The translations under genes and the position numbers were made by a program. From Gnetum montanum (lineage: Eukaryota; Streptophyta; Gnetopsida; Gnetales; Gnetaceae): a stretch of 64,000 nucleotides of DNA. Shown here piece after piece: positions 60,061 through 64,000 of this stretch (positions are counted from its first letter, which is position 1; the number at the start of each line of letters is the position of its first letter). The notes beneath the pieces were generated by a model. The model was not told the DNA's origin. It worked only from the letters and a program-made list of their open reading frames with translations, and made no database searches. The DNA lies in the NCBI GenBank assembly GCA_015680685.1, contig MNCI01023311.1, positions 5,709 to 69,708 on the forward strand, read 5' to 3'.

Positions 60061-61300
60061 AAAATTAAGATTACAAAATATTAACACATCATATACTTTT
60101 GATTAAATTTGATCCAACGAGTATAGCATTATGTTTTGCTAAAGTTTTACCAAAGTACCAGGTTGGTTATATGGCTTGGAACTATAGAGAGTTTTGGCTC
60201 CACCAAAATACTGTTGGTTGTATGACCTCAAGGAACATATAGTTTTGGCTCTAATAACTTTCATTTTAGTTTTATCCTCAAGGTTAAATTACTATATATG
60301 AAAATTTAGTAAAAGAAAATAGTTTAAATTAATTTTTTAAATTCAATCCCTAAGGTTTGATGGTCCCTACATGGATCTAATAAAACACTTCGTATAAACT
60401 ACTTAAAACAAATTTCTATCTAATAGATCTCATCTTTGCAATAACACAAAATTGTAACAGTACAAAGAAAAATATATAAACAGTTTTATATCCATTTAAG
60501 ATTATGTATAGCAATAGAGTGATTGTCTAGATTCATAATCATAAAGACGAAAATGAGCAAAGAAACATAATTGAGTTAGATTCTTTCCAATAGATATTCT
60601 ATGATTAATTAGGTATAATAGCAAGAACTTTTTAAAGACGAAAATGAGCAAAGAAACATAATTGAGTTAGATTCTTTCCAATAGATATTCTATGATTAAT
60701 TAGGTATAATAGCAAGAACTTTTTATGAGCTAACAGGGCTTTCTAAAAGAACCTTGAATTATATATGCAAATGATTCTATTCTCATGTAATCTACGAATG
60801 GGCATTGAGATATTCATATTTCAATGTGATACATTAAGGTCTAATCTATGGTCTAAATAGCATAAGTTACCAGTCTTACTAACAAGGTACAAGAATTATT
60901 ATGCTTAAATATTCTAAAGAACGTAAGTCTTTTATTTTAAACTTAAATCATCATTGCTAAGATAATAATACTTATTGGCTGAGATAATGAGTGAGGGTTG
61001 TTTGGATGGGTGGAGGTGGGGGTGTGGCTAGTGGTGGTGGGTGGTGTGTTGGGGTTTTTGAATCCCAAAAATAATATCAATAATAAGCACAAAAAAATTA
61101 GAGTGCATCACAAGCTTAACATTGAGTAGAAAACATCAAAAACAATATAAAAATGAAAAACTTTCTAATTATAAGAACGTCTTCTCAAATGTACAACTTT
61201 ATAAATGATATTTTTGGAAAAATAAAAAGGAAAATTTATTTATGATATTAGATCATGATGTAATGAAAATAATAGTAATCCATTTTTCTTATAGAGCATC
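60061..61300. other. No gene; a 91-bp perfect tandem duplication and a G-rich tract
   Basis: 60543-60633 is repeated base for base at 60634-60724. 61010-61065 is a G-rich run (ggatgggtggaggtgggggt) within otherwise AT-rich DNA. No coding frame. Confidence 0.85.
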
Positions 61301-62246
61301 TAATGAGCGACAAAGTACCCCTATGCCCAACCATACGAATCACGAAGTGTTCACACACGACTTAATCAAATTCCGCAGACTTTATCATTTCTAGTGCATT
61401 AGCCCTTTAGGAAGTGAATCTAACCTTAAAGTCAATCGTTATCCTCCCAATTACACTTGTGATGTTCGTTGGTATGGTTAAGTGTAACTAAGGCATCCAA
61501 TTTTTATCATTTTGTATTTTATGTTTTGGATGCTCAAAATGTAGGAAAAAGGAATTTGATTAACTAATCTAAATTAATCAATTAGCTACTATTTAACTAA
61601 TCCTAACATAAGTATCCATTCCCACTTTCCATACACATCCTAAACCCACGTATCCATTACTGGGCAACCAAACACTACGCTACTGGGCATACCAAGCAAT
61701 AATGCAACTAGGATTACCAAGTGAATACATGTTACGCTCAAAGTGGTCGTACTTATGTATTTAATCTATCTAGCTTAATAATCTCATTAACTCAATTGTT
61801 GGAAAATATTTGTGAAATAATTGAGAATAATTAACAAATAATTGAAAACATTGAATGCATGAATAAAAGAGCTAATCTATCCAAAGTGTTGCAAGGTTTA
61901 TCAGAAAGCTCATCTTTATTGTCGCACACACTGTCATGCTCAGGTACAACAATGCTCAAATAAAGATTCATACACTCAATGACTCTAGTTACGGGCACTC
62001 AAAGAAAAAAATTCTAACTTTCAAATGGAAAAAATGCAAGAGCTTCGCTACTACTAAAATTTGGACTCCCTATAAATGTGGTGAGTAGACGTGTATTTAT
62101 AGGTGATGGATAGACACCACGTCGATGAGGCATCATCGACGTAGGTCAAAATGCATTGATAGGGCCTTGTAGATGAGGCCTCGTCGATGCGATTGACTAC
62201 GTTGATGAGGCCTTGTCAACGTAGCCAACCAACAACAACTCATCAT
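61301..62246 (-). repeat. 3' LTR of the second Athila-like element
   Basis: Outer end TAATGAGCGAC at 61301, inner end CTCATCA at 62240-62246. The U3 part (62110-62225) has several gatgaggcc/cgtcgatg/cgttgatg words. TATTTATAGG near 62094 (minus TATAAATA) and a TTTATTG (minus CAATAAA) near 61916. Confidence 0.85.
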
Positions 62247-62479
62247 ACCCCCACGACTAAATGAAAACTCATCCTCGAGTTCTTTTACAAAATTGGGAAG
62301 GTATGGGATTATTGATTGACTTTTCATTCAACAAAACAAACTTGACTAACTTGACAAAAAATGGAGTGCCCGAGTGTACAGATCAACACATTACAAAAAT
62401 GGTGGTGTTCAGGACACAAAATTGAACACCATGACACAACTCATCAAAAATTGGATAACATGTTCCTTCATGATGTGAA

Positions 62480-64000
62480 ACTTGTTGAAGAAGATCAAGT
62501 GGTCCTAGGCGGTGGTAGTTCTTGAGGCTTCGAGGAATCTTCACCAGCTTCACGCATTGGTAGTGGTTAAGGCTATAGTTGTCCTACTGTTGTTGCAACT
62601 TCAGGTGGAAGATAGAAAGCATCTGATAGTGCTTTCATTTTCTCCTCCTTACTCTTAGGATCATGCATCATTCACATAGCTTCCCCAATGTGGTTTGGAA
62701 TGGGCACCTCCCAAGGATACAGGATCGCTGGAAACAACTCCTTAGCATTAACAAACCAAGTAGTGAATTGTTTGCATTTAATGTTGAATGCTCACACTAT
62801 GTTCTTTAGCTCCTAGTAGTCATTCATCTATCTAGCTAGGTCCTTGGTAATGGATCGTTGATTTGTGAATCATCCTTTGAGGATTTTGAGTTCAACGTTA
62901 GCAATCTCAAGCTTTTGCATGGTATCCTTGTGGTGTTTGAACTTGGCCTTGTATAGAAAATATGAGCTAGCCACCTGCTTCTTCAATTCTGACCATGGCT
63001 GTCTGGCTATCAACATTGTCAAGTTTGCATAATGAAGATTGGCCAACTCCATATACTCTATCATTTCTTCGATCTACAACTCCTTCAAGAAGATATTCGC
63101 TTTGTTATAGGCATTAATCCCATCAAGGATGGGTTGCCACATTTCTCTTCCTTTGTTGGAGTTGCTAGAGGGCTTCATTTATCTTAGCCTTTACCATCTA
63201 GATTTCTTTTTCATTAATTTATTTTAGCAAGCCAACTTAGTCCCTGTAGTGATTTTTCACCCTTTCAAACTTGAGAGCTTCATTTTTCCAGGTGGCGATT
63301 TCGATGGTAGACTTTTGTTTCAAGGTGTGTACCTCCTCCATTAATAGATTTTGGTTTACCATGGCCAATTTTCTCAGTTCAATGTTGACTTTGGCAAGCT
63401 GCTCCTGCTATTAATAAATGAATTTCTGCATTTAATCTCTTTGAGCATCAACATTTTGTAGGTGATGATTTTGCGCGATCAGTGCCTCATTTTCTTGGCA
63501 CATCTAATTCAAGTCCTTTTTAATTAAATGTGTTTCAACTCCTACCATAGATAATTTGAAGATGGCCATTATTGCTTCCTCCTCAGCATTTTGAAATTGT
63601 TCTTGAAGTTGTTTGATAGCTTCATCTCTTATCATTGCTAGGCTAAGGATTGTTTGCTCTGCCAGTTGGGCACAAAGTTCAGTAACCTCCATGACCAAGC
63701 GTTGACTTTGCTCTTGAGTCATTTCTATTTGCCCCTCCAAAATGATGCATTTGCACCTTGCATTTAGCAGCTCCAACTAGGTTGCAATGATGTTCTCCGA
63801 AAGATCAAAGATATCCAAAGTTGGTTACCTAGTTCCCACTAGTTGTTTCAATAGTTGTTCATGCTAGGCTGCATTCAATCTCTTGCTGATCATGCCTATG
63901 GATGTCTACACATATTAGAGTGCAGATACATCTAGTATAGATGCTGCTGGTGCATTCAATGCTTCAACTACATGGTTAGCTACCACTTTTGCCACTGTTT
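62480..64000 (-). pseudogene. Accessory coiled-coil frame of the second element
   Basis: Minus-strand open pieces at 63776-63504 and 63064-62870, joined by broken frames, align in order with 49080-50600. MELANLHYANLTMLIARQ and KLEIANVELKILKG correspond to the same segments of the first element, and AKVVANHVVEALNAPAA near 63970 to its start. Substitutions are scattered and stops frequent, so it is a dead copy, but the match shows the accessory protein belongs to the family. Confidence 0.75.

Larger units (their letters stand above)
61301..64000 (-). mobile_element. Second Athila-like element (family L), 3' half, continues beyond the window
   Basis: Minus orientation. The 3' LTR is at 61301-62246 and the polypurine tract (gtgggggta) at 62247-62255. 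The accessory frame then reads inward to the window edge. The missing 5' part lies to the right. No target duplication can be checked. Confidence 0.8.

Noticed and set aside
61010-61065. G-rich run as a possible quadruplex regulator
   Set aside because: No gene nearby that it could control; kept only as a composition note.

Overview
The window is nuclear DNA of a land plant. Three conserved plant genes can be read, and one of them has introns with canonical GT/AG borders. The rest is mostly LTR retroelements, often nested. Low gene density and deep nesting suggest a large, repeat-rich genome such as that of a gymnosperm, but nothing here proves that.

Region by region. 1-2700: two decayed LTRs of one family (called family L here). 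3468-8339, minus strand: a complete five-exon ferredoxin-nitrite reductase gene. 9186-14747: dispersed and tandem repeats, including a 548-bp tandem copy of a Copia-type LTR junction. 15608-15952, plus strand: a small one-helix protein of the GLUTAMINE DUMPER type, directly downstream of an LTR-like stretch. 16168-23126, minus strand: a decayed Ty3/gypsy chromovirus with a perfect 5-bp target duplication and a solo LTR inside one of its LTRs. 24977-35787: solo LTRs, a 441-bp foldback element, a 601-base gap, minisatellites and a dispersed repeat.

35800-53000 is the most layered region. The remains of an endogenous pararetrovirus (Caulimoviridae type: protease, reverse transcriptase, RNase H, and a candidate promoter at 52782) are split by a 13.6-kb Athila/Tat-like Ty3/gypsy element (38167-51738). 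That element is in turn interrupted in gag by a Copia-type solo LTR (40852-41484). Downstream of integrase the gypsy element carries a long accessory reading frame: a plant-transposon-type globular domain followed by a coiled-coil region. A second element of the same family, minus strand, runs off the right end (61301-64000) and keeps the coiled-coil part.

53118-54641, minus strand: four exons of a leucine-rich-repeat gene, lacking its first and last exons and apparently frameshifted. 58003-59178, minus strand: an intact single-exon mTERF-family organelle protein. The genes are unrelated: nitrite assimilation in plastids, amino-acid export, and organelle gene expression.

Recurring theme: at least four of the LTR types here carry short tandem or palindromic arrays in the part expected to be U3, and the arrays differ even between copies of one family.
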